Positions 1 to 8,425 of a stretch of DNA of 39,628 nt are shown piece after piece. The notes under the pieces were generated by a model that did not search any database, was not told where the DNA came from, and was given only the letters and a program-made list of their open reading frames with translations. The stretch comes from JBBQKF01 sp038326615. Its GTDB lineage: Bacteria; Bacillota; Clostridia; Saccharofermentanales; UBA5734. Every line of letters starts with the position of its first letter. The first letter of the stretch is position 1. The stretch is from NCBI GenBank assembly GCA_038326615.1, contig JBBQKF010000019.1:1-39628 (forward strand), in the 5' to 3' direction. Position numbers and translations under genes: made by a program.

Positions 1-219
1 GAGCTTTGTTAACATCCAACCCCCTGTAATAATCAGTGTTGCAAGAATTGCTAATATTTTGGGGACAAAACTCAAGGTTTGTTCATTAATTTGTGTCATT
101 GCCTGAAAAATCGAAACAATTAGCCCTACTACCAATCCCGCGATCAAAACCGGTGCGGATATCTGTATCATAAGAGTGATTGCTGCTTGTATAATTCCTA
201 ATGCATCTGCAACTTCCAT
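1..219 (-). CDS. fliQ: FliQ, flagellar export apparatus protein (3' end outside window)
   Basis: FliQ is a small membrane subunit of the flagellar type III export gate, acting with FliP and FliR in the basal body. The first 73 residues are visible (the family is about 89), starting MEVADALGIIQAAITLM. There are two hydrophobic segments, about residues 12-38 and 53-70, separated by the family-typical polar loop QAMTQINEQTLSF. The start at 219 is preceded by a strong purine-rich ribosome site (AGGAAAGG). It is the last gene of the flagellar operon seen here. The spacing from fliP is unusually long (131 bp) and is filled by a tandem repeat. The C-terminus lies beyond position 1. Confidence 0.95.
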   Translation of the reverse strand, partial: MEVADALGIIQAAITLMIQISAPVLIAGLVVGLIVSIFQAMTQINEQTLSFVPKILAILATLIITGGWMLTKL

Positions 220-230
220 TCAAATCCCTT

Positions 231-350
231 TCCTTTCTTTTTATTTCTTTTTATTTCTTTTTATTTCTTTTTATTTCTTTTTATTTCTATGTCTTTTTAT
301 TTCTTTCTATTTCTTTCTATTTCTTTTTATTTCTTTTTATTTCTTTCATT
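231..350. repeat. 10-bp tandem repeat between fliP and fliQ
   Basis: About 11-12 copies of a 10-bp pyrimidine-rich unit (TTATTTCTTT on the plus strand, so A-rich on the transcribed strand) fill the gap between the fliP stop and the fliQ ribosome site. Middle copies vary (CTAT, GTCT). The unit is not a multiple of 3 and the array is non-coding. Confidence 0.9.
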
Positions 351-1121
351 TCACAAAAAACTTTGAAATAAAGTTTTTATTATTAGACTCCATCCATCAA
401 CTAAAACAAATAGTAGTATTTTGAACGGCATTGATATAACAGTTGGCGGCAGCATCATCATTCCCATAGCCATAAGAACACTTGCGACAATCATATCAAT
501 CATTAGAAATGGTATGAATATAAAAAAGCCAATCTGAAATGCTCTTTTAAGTTCACTTGTAATAAATGCAGGAATAATTACTTTATCAGGTACTTTTTCG
601 ACAGATTGAACAGAGTCAATTTTTGCCATAGACATAAATAATTCTAGATCCTTCTTGTATGTCTGTTTCAGCATAAATCCTCTTAACGGAACCATTCCTT
701 TTTCAATTGCCTGATCTTGTGTAATCTGATTTTTTATATATGGGTCATATGCCGATAATTTAATCTCATCAATAATCGGAGCCATGAAGAAAAAATTTAA
801 AATCAGTGCAAGTCCTATCAAAACCTGATTAGGCGGTGTTTGTTGAAGCCCAAGTGCATTTCTAACAAATGTAAGAACAATTATTATACGTGTAAAGCCC
901 GTCATTAATATTAGTATTGAAGGTACAACCGATAGAATAGTAAGCAGAATAATCAATTGAACAGCTTCTGACCTATCTTTAGGAAGATTAATAAGACTAC
1001 TTGCTTTTGTTCCTATTCTAAATAGCAATGGAAGAACCATAACTATTGCAATCGAAATAAATGACTTAATTTTGTTTTTTCTATCCACTTTTTTGAATGC
1101 ATTCTGCAAATTATAAGTCAT
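351..1121 (-). CDS. fliP: FliP, flagellar export gate protein
   Basis: FliP forms the core channel of the flagellar type III export gate with FliQ and FliR. The 256-residue product has an N-terminal hydrophobic leader (about residues 20-37), then the conserved stretch TGFTRIIIVLTFVRNALGLQ (from about residue 75), TPPNQVLIGLAL, a periplasmic-type loop with the DPYIKNQIT segment, and two C-terminal membrane segments containing SVLMAMGMMMLPP. The length is slightly above the usual 220-250 because of the N-terminal extension. It overlaps the end of fliO by 11 bp, which points to coupled translation. Confidence 0.96.
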   Translation of the reverse strand: MTYNLQNAFKKVDRKNKIKSFISIAIVMVLPLLFRIGTKASSLINLPKDRSEAVQLIILLTILSVVPSILILMTGFTRIIIVLTFVRNALGLQQTPPNQVLIGLALILNFFFMAPIIDEIKLSAYDPYIKNQITQDQAIEKGMVPLRGFMLKQTYKKDLELFMSMAKIDSVQSVEKVPDKVIIPAFITSELKRAFQIGFFIFIPFLMIDMIVASVLMAMGMMMLPPTVISMPFKILLFVLVDGWSLIIKTLFQSFL

Positions 1122-1584
1122 TTTCTTTCCCTTTCATCTTCGAAATAACCAGTCTAATGAAATTTGATAATTTCTGTATTATAAATGCAATAGGATATGC
1201 TGATAAGATTCCTTTAAACTTTTGAATATCTCCTCCGCTACTTTTATCTGTTTTGCGCATTATATTTTCTAAAGTTTTAGAGAATGTAGGAGAATCAGTT
1301 AAATCTGCTTCTGAATAATTCAAAGATGCTACTGTTTCATCTTTTAGTGGACTTCCTATTTGTATCGTATTCCCTGTAGTCCCAACAAGAAAATATTCAT
1401 CCCCCACTCTTAGAATTGCTATTTGTTTCTCTTTGCCTAAAGCAATTCTTTCCATAATTTGCATATTTTTTGTTTTTGCAATTGCTCCAACTCTCTTTGC
1501 CAAAAATTTTGTAGCATAATATGTTAAAACAAAAACCCCAATAGTTACAATAATGTAAAATATAGTTGTAAATATATCTTTCAC
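1111..1584 (-). CDS. fliO: FliO-like flagellar assembly membrane protein
   Basis: A 157-residue protein with one N-terminal membrane segment (about residues 8-30) followed by a basic cytoplasmic domain carrying the FliO-type pattern NMQIMERIALGKEKQIAILR and the VGDEYFLVGTT strand. FliO helps FliP assemble into the export gate. The assignment rests on this fold pattern and on the position directly before fliP. It begins 16 bp after fliY. In many Firmicutes cheY lies between fliY and fliO; it does not here. Confidence 0.9.
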   Translation of the reverse strand: MKDIFTTIFYIIVTIGVFVLTYYATKFLAKRVGAIAKTKNMQIMERIALGKEKQIAILRVGDEYFLVGTTGNTIQIGSPLKDETVASLNYSEADLTDSPTFSKTLENIMRKTDKSSGGDIQKFKGILSAYPIAFIIQKLSNFIRLVISKMKGKENDL

Positions 1585-1600
1585 AATTAAAACCCTTTCA

Positions 1601-2863
1601 TTATCTACGTATTCTGTATCCAGGTGACAATATTTCAGTTATTCTGATTCCATAATTATCTTCAATAACAATAACCTCACCTTTGGCAATTGCCTTCCCG
1701 TTAACAACAAGATCAACGGTTTCTCCTGCAAGTTTGTCGAGTGATATAATGGATCCTATATTTAATTCCAATATTTCTTTGATTGTTTTTTTACATTGAC
1801 CGAGTTCAACTTTCACCTGCAACGGAACATCTAAAATCATATCAATGCCTAGTTCATTAATGCTTTTCTCAAACCCTATCTCAGGGTTGTCAAAACTAGT
1901 AAGTTGAATTGGCCTTGCGCCAACTACTGTTCGCGAATTCGGAGTATTGTCATATCCCGAATTTGTTCTTTCTTCATGCCTGCGCGATGTATTAGGAATA
2001 TTGTATGATTCATTATTATCAAATATATTTTCATTTGGTATGCTATTGTTTTTCATATTTCTGTTGTCATTTGAAATAGTATTTTCAGGAGACTTTGCTG
2101 CTGTTGTTGCTGTTGTTGCTGTTTTTGTTGTTGTCGTTGTTTTTTTTGTTGTTGCTGTTACTTCTGCTGTTTCTAGCCCTGAAGATCCTAGCAATTCGCC
2201 CAAAAGCTGCCTGGCAAAATGAAGTGGAACAAGTTGCATAATGCTGCTATCAACTAAACCATCAATTTGCAGCACAAAGCTAATTCTTACTAAATTGTTT
2301 GTATCTTCAGTCACTATTCCTTTAATCTCATAATCTGTAAGTTGCACAATTTCGGATTTTGGTGGTGAAATATTCACAACACGATTAAACATTGTTGCCA
2401 TAGAAGTAGACATTGCTCCCATCAATTGGTTCATTGCTTCGCTAATGGCACTAATGTGAATTTCATCCATTTCATCATCATTGATATTTGACCCATCCCC
2501 ACCCATCATGATGTCAGTTATTATTCTAACATCTTCGATTTGAAGAATGAATAAATTATTTCCAAGAAACCCTTCCGTATACTCAACATTAACAACAAAA
2601 TATGGTGCTATATGATTCTCGGTCAATTTTCTGTAGTTTGTAATCGTTACTTTTGGGGTTGTTATTAAAACCTTTCGCCCCAAAATCGAGTACAGAGCCG
2701 TGGCTGCGGCTCCCATGCTTATGTTTCCAACTTCACCTAGAGTATCAATTTCTAATGCCGTTAGTCCAGCTTCATTATCAGATGCCTTTTGTTTATCATT
2801 ATTAATTGATTCTTCATTTAACATCCGATTGATGTCGTCTTGCGTTAATTTTAAATCATCCAT
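1601..2863 (-). CDS. fliY: FliY, flagellar switch protein with CheC-type phosphatase domain
   Basis: FliY is the C-ring switch subunit of gram-positive bacteria, combining a CheC/CheX-like CheY-P phosphatase domain with a FliN (SpoA) domain. Of 420 residues, about 1-20 (MDDLKLTQDDINRML) resemble the CheY-binding peptide of FliM. Two phosphatase sites of the E-x2-N...P type are visible (E44/N47/P70 and E142/N145/P167-168), so both look intact. Residues about 236-262 are a Thr/Ala/Lys tract encoded by a triplet-like repeat (2093-2165), followed by an Asn/Ser-rich linker. The SpoA domain occupies about 340-420 (DVPLQVKVELGQCKKTI, NGKAIAKGEVIVIED). A GGAGG site sits inside the end of fliM, 5 bp upstream. 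Confidence 0.95.
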   Translation of the reverse strand: MDDLKLTQDDINRMLNEESINNDKQKASDNEAGLTALEIDTLGEVGNISMGAAATALYSILGRKVLITTPKVTITNYRKLTENHIAPYFVVNVEYTEGFLGNNLFILQIEDVRIITDIMMGGDGSNINDDEMDEIHISAISEAMNQLMGAMSTSMATMFNRVVNISPPKSEIVQLTDYEIKGIVTEDTNNLVRISFVLQIDGLVDSSIMQLVPLHFARQLLGELLGSSGLETAEVTATTKKTTTTTKTATTATTAAKSPENTISNDNRNMKNNSIPNENIFDNNESYNIPNTSRRHEERTNSGYDNTPNSRTVVGARPIQLTSFDNPEIGFEKSINELGIDMILDVPLQVKVELGQCKKTIKEILELNIGSIISLDKLAGETVDLVVNGKAIAKGEVIVIEDNYGIRITEILSPGYRIRR

Positions 2864-2868
2864 TGATT

Positions 2869-3852
2869 TCAGTCCTCCACATCGTTGATTTGCGTAATTT
2901 TAATTGCATATCGGTTTGCTTTTCTACCTAAAATTCCAGACAATCTTGATATATGTCCTATATTGATTTTAATCGGATCTACTATTTTGTTTTCGAGTTG
3001 TACTACATCACCAATTTGCAAGCTCATAAGATCTTCAATTTTTATTGTTGTCTCCGATAAAATTGCTTTCAATATAACTTGTGTATCATTAAGGTTCGAT
3101 AGTATTTCATCTTGATACTGATCGGTCGGGGCTTTCTCATTTTGTCCGAATGCAATCAATCTCATATTTAAATCTTTGGCAATTGGTTCAATGGCGGGAT
3201 ATGGGAGGCAAAAATTCATCAAAGCATCAGAATTTAACAAATGGACATTCAACGTTATAATCAGGATTGTCTCATTGGCAGGAACTATTTGTGCAAACTG
3301 TACGCTAGTTTCAAGTCCTTCCAAAAGAGTGCTTACCTTTGTTATTTTTTCCCAAGCCTCCGAATTTAATAGCAAGAACTGTCTTACTATTTTTTCTATT
3401 ATCACAAGATCAATTTCAGTAAAATTTCTGTGTGATGTGCTTGGTACATTCATTCCACCTAAAAGGCAATCAAGAACTGTATATGAAAGTTCTGGTGAAA
3501 CTCTTAGCAAAAGCGGTCCGGCCAAAGGCGGCATTTTTAGAATTGCTAAAACGCTCGAAGGTGAAACAGCGTTGGTAAATTCAACATAGCTCTGCTCTTC
3601 AATTGACAAGACACTTGTATCGCAAACAACACCTAATGTTCCGGTAAGATATGTTGATAATAGTCTTGAAAAACTCTCATAAATAACATTCAAAGTCTTT
3701 ATCTGATCTCTGGAAACTCGTTTTGCTGTACGGAAGTCATAGGGGCGGGCCTCGCTCTTTTTAGCGTTTGACGAATCAGCTGGAACATCAGCACCTTCTT
3801 TTATTGCCGCTAATAGCTCGTCTATTTCCGATTGTGTTAATAGCTCATTCAC
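2869..3852 (-). CDS. fliM: FliM, flagellar motor switch protein
   Basis: FliM forms the C-ring, binds CheY-P and passes the signal to FliG. At 327 residues it has the usual length. The N-terminal LTQSEIDELLAAIKEG is the CheY-binding peptide. The middle domain contains GGMNVPSTSHRNFTEID (family GG...R.(F/L)T.IE motif), and the C-terminal SpoA domain includes LQIGDVVQLENKI. It lies between fliL and fliY, with a 97-bp spacer to fliL that holds no gene. Confidence 0.97.
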   Translation of the reverse strand: MNELLTQSEIDELLAAIKEGADVPADSSNAKKSEARPYDFRTAKRVSRDQIKTLNVIYESFSRLLSTYLTGTLGVVCDTSVLSIEEQSYVEFTNAVSPSSVLAILKMPPLAGPLLLRVSPELSYTVLDCLLGGMNVPSTSHRNFTEIDLVIIEKIVRQFLLLNSEAWEKITKVSTLLEGLETSVQFAQIVPANETILIITLNVHLLNSDALMNFCLPYPAIEPIAKDLNMRLIAFGQNEKAPTDQYQDEILSNLNDTQVILKAILSETTIKIEDLMSLQIGDVVQLENKIVDPIKINIGHISRLSGILGRKANRYAIKITQINDVED

Positions 3853-3949
3853 AGATTTACTCCTGTTCTCGTCAAATAAATAACTTATATATTTAAACTA
3901 ATCTTTCATATTAAATGCAAAATTCTAAATAGAAACATCTCACAAGCAA

Positions 3950-4339
3950 TCATTGAATAACGAATTCATTGAAATAGACCTCTGTAAATGATTCGGTTTT
4001 AAATTCACGATTAAGCTTCTCTATCAATTCTTTGCTTAAATCAATTTGTATTTTTGATGATTGCAACTGACTCTCCGTTTTTTCCCTTAAAGTAAATATT
4101 ACAATGTTTCTAATTCGATGATTATTTTCTTCAAAGTGTTTCAGCTCCGTCTTATCTTTTGAATAAATTATTATATCTGTTTTCAAAAGGCGCCTACTGC
4201 TTTTTATATCAGTCACAAAATATTCTCCTGGATCGTAATTGAATGACAAATCAACGACCGGTTTTGGTCTTAGAAAATAAAATGCTGCCCCCCCTGCGGC
4301 AATAATAACAACTATTACAATAATCAATATTTTCTTCAT
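3950..4339 (-). CDS. fliL: FliL, flagellar basal-body-associated protein
   Basis: FliL is a single-pass membrane protein around the stator that supports torque generation. The 129 residues show an N-terminal membrane helix (about 3-25) and an extracytoplasmic domain with the family features: the YDPGEYFVTDI strand, RNIVIFTLREKT (matching the R(D)xII..L..K/R pattern), and a C-terminal EVYFNEFVIQ matching the usual VYFTEFVIQ ending. In many clostridial operons motA and motB precede fliL; here flbD does. Confidence 0.93.
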   Translation of the reverse strand: MKKILIIVIVVIIAAGGAAFYFLRPKPVVDLSFNYDPGEYFVTDIKSSRRLLKTDIIIYSKDKTELKHFEENNHRIRNIVIFTLREKTESQLQSSKIQIDLSKELIEKLNREFKTESFTEVYFNEFVIQ

Positions 4340-4414
4340 CCTTGTACCCTTTCAGCCAATCTTAAATAATTTTATCTAGCTATTAAATCTAATTCAATTA
4401 CATCTATGTTAAAA

Positions 4415-4690
4415 TTACAAAATTCTTTTTCCACTAAGTTCATCAGTTTCATTAATTTCACCTAGGTGACTTGAATCATTATCTGTTTTACTCACTCTCA
4501 AATTGACTTCCCGAAAACAAAGATTCTTATATTCTACAATTTTATTTATAACTGTCTCTGCCGATTCTTCAACAATAAATTTCTTACCTGTTGTCATCGT
4601 TATTAAAGTGTCAGGGGTTTCTTCGAGTAGTTCGATAAGGTCAGAATTGAGAAAAAAATGTTGCTTATTTAAGCGCGTTACTAGAATCAT
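4415..4690 (-). CDS. flbD: FlbD family flagellar protein
   Basis: Small protein of 91 residues with the FlbD pattern: MILVTRLNKQHFFLNSDLIE, TPDTLITMTTGKKFIVEES, then VINKIVEYK. The molecular role is poorly known; the gene sits conservatively downstream of the hook gene in Firmicutes flagellar operons. About 20 extra polar residues (SKTDNDSSHLGEINETDE) extend the C-terminus beyond the usual end. It starts 15 bp after flgE with a good AGGAGG site. Confidence 0.88.
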   Translation of the reverse strand: MILVTRLNKQHFFLNSDLIELLEETPDTLITMTTGKKFIVEESAETVINKIVEYKNLCFREVNLRVSKTDNDSSHLGEINETDELSGKRIL

Positions 4691-4705
4691 AAGTCCTCCT
4701 TATTT

Positions 4706-5566
4706 TTATCTCTTAAGATTAACCAACTCCTCAAGTAATTGGTCAGATGTTGTTATTACTCTGGAATTTGCCTGGAATCCACGTTGTGTAACTATCATGT
4801 CAGTAAATTCTTTTGCCAGATCAACATTTGACATTTCCAACGAAGAGGGGTTTAAAAGTGCAGTACCATCTGTTCCTGGAAATCCCATTTTCGCATTTCC
4901 GGAGTTCATCGTCTGGCGATAAAGGCTTTCCCCCATTTTTTCCAGAGAGTTCTGGTTATTAAAATTTGCTATTGCAATCTTTGCAATTACTTCCTTTTGC
5001 TGAGTTGTGTTATTTATAGCAATAACTTCACCTTTTTTGTTAATACTTACATCATAATAATCATCAGAGATTTTAATAGGCACTAATGGCAATTGAGGAG
5101 TATCAGGTATGATGACAGGAACCGGGGGTGTTTCAGGTGCAGGAAGACTCCATCCCATGACATACATACCACTCGAAGTAACCAGATTATTATCCTTGTC
5201 TGTATTGAAATTTCCAGCTCTTGTATAAAGAACCTCAGCGCCATTATATACAGAAAAAAATCCATCACCTGAAATGCTTAAATCCAGGGGTGCTCCGGTA
5301 TATTCTGCTGCTGCTCTTGTATGCATTACATCGATGGAGCCTATCGCTACTCCAAGTCCTATTTGTTGTGGATTAGTTCCTCCTATTCCTGCTGCTGCAT
5401 TTGGAGTTGAAGCCGGCTTAATGCTTTGGCTATAAATATCCTGAAAAGTTACACGACTTGCTTTAAATCCGATGGTGTTAACATTTGCTATGTTATTACC
5501 GATTACGTCCATTTTGATTTGATGATTCTTTAACCCAGAAACTCCTGAAAACATTGATCTTAACAT
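4706..5566 (-). CDS. flgE: Flagellar hook protein (FlgE/FlgG family)
   Basis: Builds the flagellar hook outside the cell. The 286 residues begin MLRSMFSGVSGLKNHQIKMD, with the rod/hook N-terminal motif NNIANVNTIGFKASRVTFQD; the middle has PLDLSISGDGFFSV; the C-terminal coiled segment has SNVDLAKEFTDMIVTQRGFQ. It is short, like the Bacillus-type hook, with a Pro-rich insertion (PAPETPPVPVIIPDTPQLP, about residues 145-165). The order flgD-flgE-flbD supports hook rather than distal rod. The small conserved gene often found between flgD and flgE (TIGR02530 type) is absent; only 48 bp lie there. Confidence 0.92.
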   Translation of the reverse strand: MLRSMFSGVSGLKNHQIKMDVIGNNIANVNTIGFKASRVTFQDIYSQSIKPASTPNAAAGIGGTNPQQIGLGVAIGSIDVMHTRAAAEYTGAPLDLSISGDGFFSVYNGAEVLYTRAGNFNTDKDNNLVTSSGMYVMGWSLPAPETPPVPVIIPDTPQLPLVPIKISDDYYDVSINKKGEVIAINNTTQQKEVIAKIAIANFNNQNSLEKMGESLYRQTMNSGNAKMGFPGTDGTALLNPSSLEMSNVDLAKEFTDMIVTQRGFQANSRVITTSDQLLEELVNLKR

Positions 5567-5614
5567 TTTTTATTCCTCCATATATTTCTTCAAATTTTTC
5601 TACAATATCATCTT

Positions 5615-6034
5615 TTATACAATTTCAACACTTTTGTCGTAGACTATTAGGTCTGTTGAGTATGGAATCATAGTGTCTCCAACTTGCAAATATGGAACAC
5701 CCTGCATAGTTTGTACGCTTTTAACTAACCCTGAAACAGCTTTGCTTGATCCATCACTAGCTGTGACCGTCGCAAAAACCTGTTTACCTACTAGCCCACA
5801 TGCTTGTGCAAAACTACTTCCTGTGTTCAAATTTTGTATTTGTTCTACAACACTGAATTGTGCCATCTGTGCAATAAAGTCTCTGTCCTCCATTGGGCTT
5901 AATGGGTCTTGATTCCTTAATTGTGTTACCAAAATTTGCATAAATTCATCTTTCCCTAATTCCGTTTTAATTTTTCTTGTAGTATCTCCTGAAAGACTTT
6001 GATTAGTTTCACTAACGGCTGATAATGACTGCAT
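5615..6034 (-). CDS. flgD: FlgD, hook cap assembly protein
   Basis: FlgD caps the growing hook and drives FlgE polymerisation. The N-terminal domain has the signature LGKDEFMQILVTQLRNQDPL, SPMEDRDFIAQMAQFS and VEQIQNLN. The protein is 139 residues, a short form ending in a small beta domain. A longer reading from a GTG at 6055 is possible, but its codons contain the GGAGGG ribosome site placed correctly for the ATG at 6034, so I use the ATG. It follows fliK directly. Confidence 0.95.
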   Translation of the reverse strand: MQSLSAVSETNQSLSGDTTRKIKTELGKDEFMQILVTQLRNQDPLSPMEDRDFIAQMAQFSVVEQIQNLNTGSSFAQACGLVGKQVFATVTASDGSSKAVSGLVKSVQTMQGVPYLQVGDTMIPYSTDLIVYDKSVEIV

Positions 6035-6059
6035 ATCTTTTTTACCCTCCTTCACTATT

Positions 6060-7805
6060 TTAAGTTAAAATGTTAATTTTATTCTGATTAAGATTCCTCA
6101 TCCTGGAAAATAGTCTAAACTCCTTTGTTTTTTCTTTATCCGCAAAATTTACTCTAGGCTCCATTTCTGGCTGTTTATCTTTATTCCACTGATTGTTATC
6201 AAAATCCGAGCTGCCCTGGCTTGTTGAATTTGAATTTGAATTTGAATTTACAACAATATTTTCACAGGTAATTCCGTGTTTGCTTAAATTATCCTTTAAC
6301 AATTGAGAATTTTCACTAAGTAATGATGCCATCGAAACATCATCTGTATGAATTTGAGCTGAAATTTTAGCTCCAAAATGCGTCACTGAAATCTGCATAT
6401 CACCATATTGTTCAGGTCTTAATTTAATAATAATTCGACTTTCTTTAGTTTCACTTTTCAAATATTTGATTTTATCAACCATTTGTTTAGCTAATTGTGA
6501 AGATTCGAACTCCTTAAAAGTATTACTATCGACATTAACTTCTGCTGTACCACTTTTGCTTGACCCAGAGATTCGTTCATTCCTAATACTTGTTAATCCG
6601 GTTTTATCAGATAAAATAAATTCATTATTACCGTAACTTTGATCATCCATGCTATTTGTTTCTATCTCATTTGCATCTATCTCACTTGCTTTAACTTTAT
6701 CATTCTCTTTTGAATTAATAGAAACATCTGCTACTATTGTTTTATTGTTGATTTTTATTACTTTGTTAAAGATATTCTGTTGTTCATTTAAATCTTGATT
6801 ATTCGACTGTTGATCATTAGACTGCTGTGCTTTAGTCTGTTGCAAAATTACATTTAATTCATTATCAAGTGTCTGTAAATTTGATGCGAACTTATTTTCG
6901 GTCATAGTCTGATTTAGATTGTTGCTTATTTCATTAGTTTGCAGTTTGTCGGATAAGATAGAATAATCATTGAGAGCCACGGACACATTTGAATTCAGAT
7001 TTGTTGTTGCTTGTCCTTCAAAACTCAAATTTTCAGACATATTAATTGCACTTTCAGAGTTGATAATGTTATCAGCGTTGGTTATGTTAGTAGCGTTGTT
7101 TACGTTGTTAGAGTTGGTTATGTTATCAGAGTTGCTTATGCTAATTGAATTCAGATTTGTTGTTGCTTGTACTTCAAAACTCAAATTTTCAGACATATTA
7201 ATTGCACTTTCAGAGTTGCTTATGATATCAGCATTGTTTATGCTAATTGATTTGTCTAAGTTATTTGAAAACAACCCATATTCCTTAAAATCCGTTCCCT
7301 TGTTATTAATTACTATTCCCGATTTATTTAGACTAATAGCGCTTATAGATGAATCATTTTCAATGCTCGTTGAACTTTCTATTCCGTTAACTTTTAATGT
7401 ATTATTAGTATTCAAATCTGCTGGCAGGAAAACAGAACAAATTAATTGTCCAAAATTCAAGTTATCAACGGATGTTGTTTCGAAATTGCTTGCCACATAA
7501 CCTGTCATGGTTTCTATAGAATTAACCTTCTGATCACTAGTTTTAGAAATATTATCATCTAAGGTGTTTTTATCAGATTTATCCAATTCTAAAGAATATT
7601 TTACTAAATAAGATTGACTATATTGCTTTTCACCTATTAAATTTTTGGGTGCGCTACCAGGTTTTTGATCGTTTAATTTTATGTAATCCTCAAATTTATT
7701 TGAAGTCTTTTGACAATCTTTAATTTTCTTAGTACTAGTTGAATTTAGAAATTTTTCAACTCTCACATTATCAATTTTAATTTGAGGGGCATTCATATTT
7801 TTCAT
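6060..7805 (-). CDS. fliK: FliK-like hook-length control protein
   Basis: FliK measures hook length and switches export specificity. The 581-residue protein has a long Asn/Ser-rich, low-complexity N-terminal two thirds and a conserved C-terminal Flg_hook domain (about residues 450-535) with ESRIIIKLRPEQYGDMQISV and AQIHTDDVSMASLLSEN. The position between the MotE-like gene and flgD is the standard one. The start has a GGAGGAG site. An internal 72-bp direct duplication and 18-bp tandem repeats (Asn/Ile hexapeptides) lie in the ruler region. Since this region sets measured length in FliK proteins, copy-number change there could affect hook length (inference). Confidence 0.9.
   Translation of the reverse strand: MKNMNAPQIKIDNVRVEKFLNSTSTKKIKDCQKTSNKFEDYIKLNDQKPGSAPKNLIGEKQYSQSYLVKYSLELDKSDKNTLDDNISKTSDQKVNSIETMTGYVASNFETTSVDNLNFGQLICSVFLPADLNTNNTLKVNGIESSTSIENDSSISAISLNKSGIVINNKGTDFKEYGLFSNNLDKSISINNADIISNSESAINMSENLSFEVQATTNLNSISISNSDNITNSNNVNNATNITNADNIINSESAINMSENLSFEGQATTNLNSNVSVALNDYSILSDKLQTNEISNNLNQTMTENKFASNLQTLDNELNVILQQTKAQQSNDQQSNNQDLNEQQNIFNKVIKINNKTIVADVSINSKENDKVKASEIDANEIETNSMDDQSYGNNEFILSDKTGLTSIRNERISGSSKSGTAEVNVDSNTFKEFESSQLAKQMVDKIKYLKSETKESRIIIKLRPEQYGDMQISVTHFGAKISAQIHTDDVSMASLLSENSQLLKDNLSKHGITCENIVVNSNSNSNSTSQGSSDFDNNQWNKDKQPEMEPRVNFADKEKTKEFRLFSRMRNLNQNKINILT
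6991..7250. repeat. In-frame repeats inside fliK
   Basis: A 72-bp segment at 6991-7062 recurs at 7147-7218 with one mismatch; the offset is 156 bp (52 codons). Between and after the copies run 18-bp units starting GTTG/ATTG (five at 7059-7148, two more at 7215-7250) that encode degenerate hexapeptides such as NSDNIT. All unit sizes are multiples of 3, so the frame is kept. Confidence 0.92.
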
Positions 7806-7845
7806 GTTAATTTTCTCCTCCCTTAGAAATTTACAAAACTTAACT

Positions 7846-8400
7846 TTATTTTGATATTTCTGCTAAAATTTTTGCTGCTTTGTCTGTTGTCATTAATGAA
7901 ATTATTTGCGCAATCTTTTTTTGGTCCATATTTTTAATTATTACGCGAATTGCATTTGCATCGTCTTCGACAGCAATAATGTCAGCTACTTTTTGAGGTT
8001 CCATTAAATTATATATCGCGATCAATTGTTCTGTACTCAGTTTTTCTGATGAGAGTTTCGCTTTAGTTTTCTCATTTTCTAATTTCTGAATCTCTATTTT
8101 ATCCGTTTCTTTCTTGAGATTCTGTTGGTCACTTGCAAGTTTTGTCAGTGCATCTTGCAAATATTTGTTCCCGGAATCTAGCTCCTGCTGCTTTTCTAGT
8201 ATCAATTCTTTTTGTGCTTTTTCAATTTGAAGAACTTGTGCTGCAATGCTTTTTAGCCCGCCGAGATTGAAAAATACACTTAAAAGAGACGAAACAATCA
8301 AAATAAGAAAAATAATAAAGGATGTTAAAAAACCTTTTGCAAATAAATTTTTCTTTTTCTTTTCACTCTTTTTTACAATGTCCTGAGTTAACTTGTTCAC
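7846..8400 (-). CDS. MotE/YlxF-like flagellar coiled-coil membrane protein
   Basis: A 184-residue protein with a basic N-terminal tail, one membrane segment (about residues 24-45), a coiled coil rich in Lys/Glu/Gln (about 58-118) and a C-terminal MgtE-N-like helical domain (LIAIYNLMEPQKVADIIAVE, MTTDKAAKILAEI). This architecture matches the MotE/FlbB and YlxF family encoded between fliJ and fliK. In relatives MotE is a chaperone for the stator MotB; that role here is inferred from family and position. Confidence 0.85.
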   Translation of the reverse strand: MNKLTQDIVKKSEKKKKNLFAKGFLTSFIIFLILIVSSLLSVFFNLGGLKSIAAQVLQIEKAQKELILEKQQELDSGNKYLQDALTKLASDQQNLKKETDKIEIQKLENEKTKAKLSSEKLSTEQLIAIYNLMEPQKVADIIAVEDDANAIRVIIKNMDQKKIAQIISLMTTDKAAKILAEISK

Positions 8401-8425
8401 TGGCAGTCCCTCTTTTGCTTTTCTG

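Noticed and set aside
176..424. Phe/Leu/Tyr-rich plus-strand open frame over the fliP-fliQ gap
   Set aside because: Produced by the 10-bp pyrimidine repeat; antisense to fliQ and fliP and without a ribosome site.
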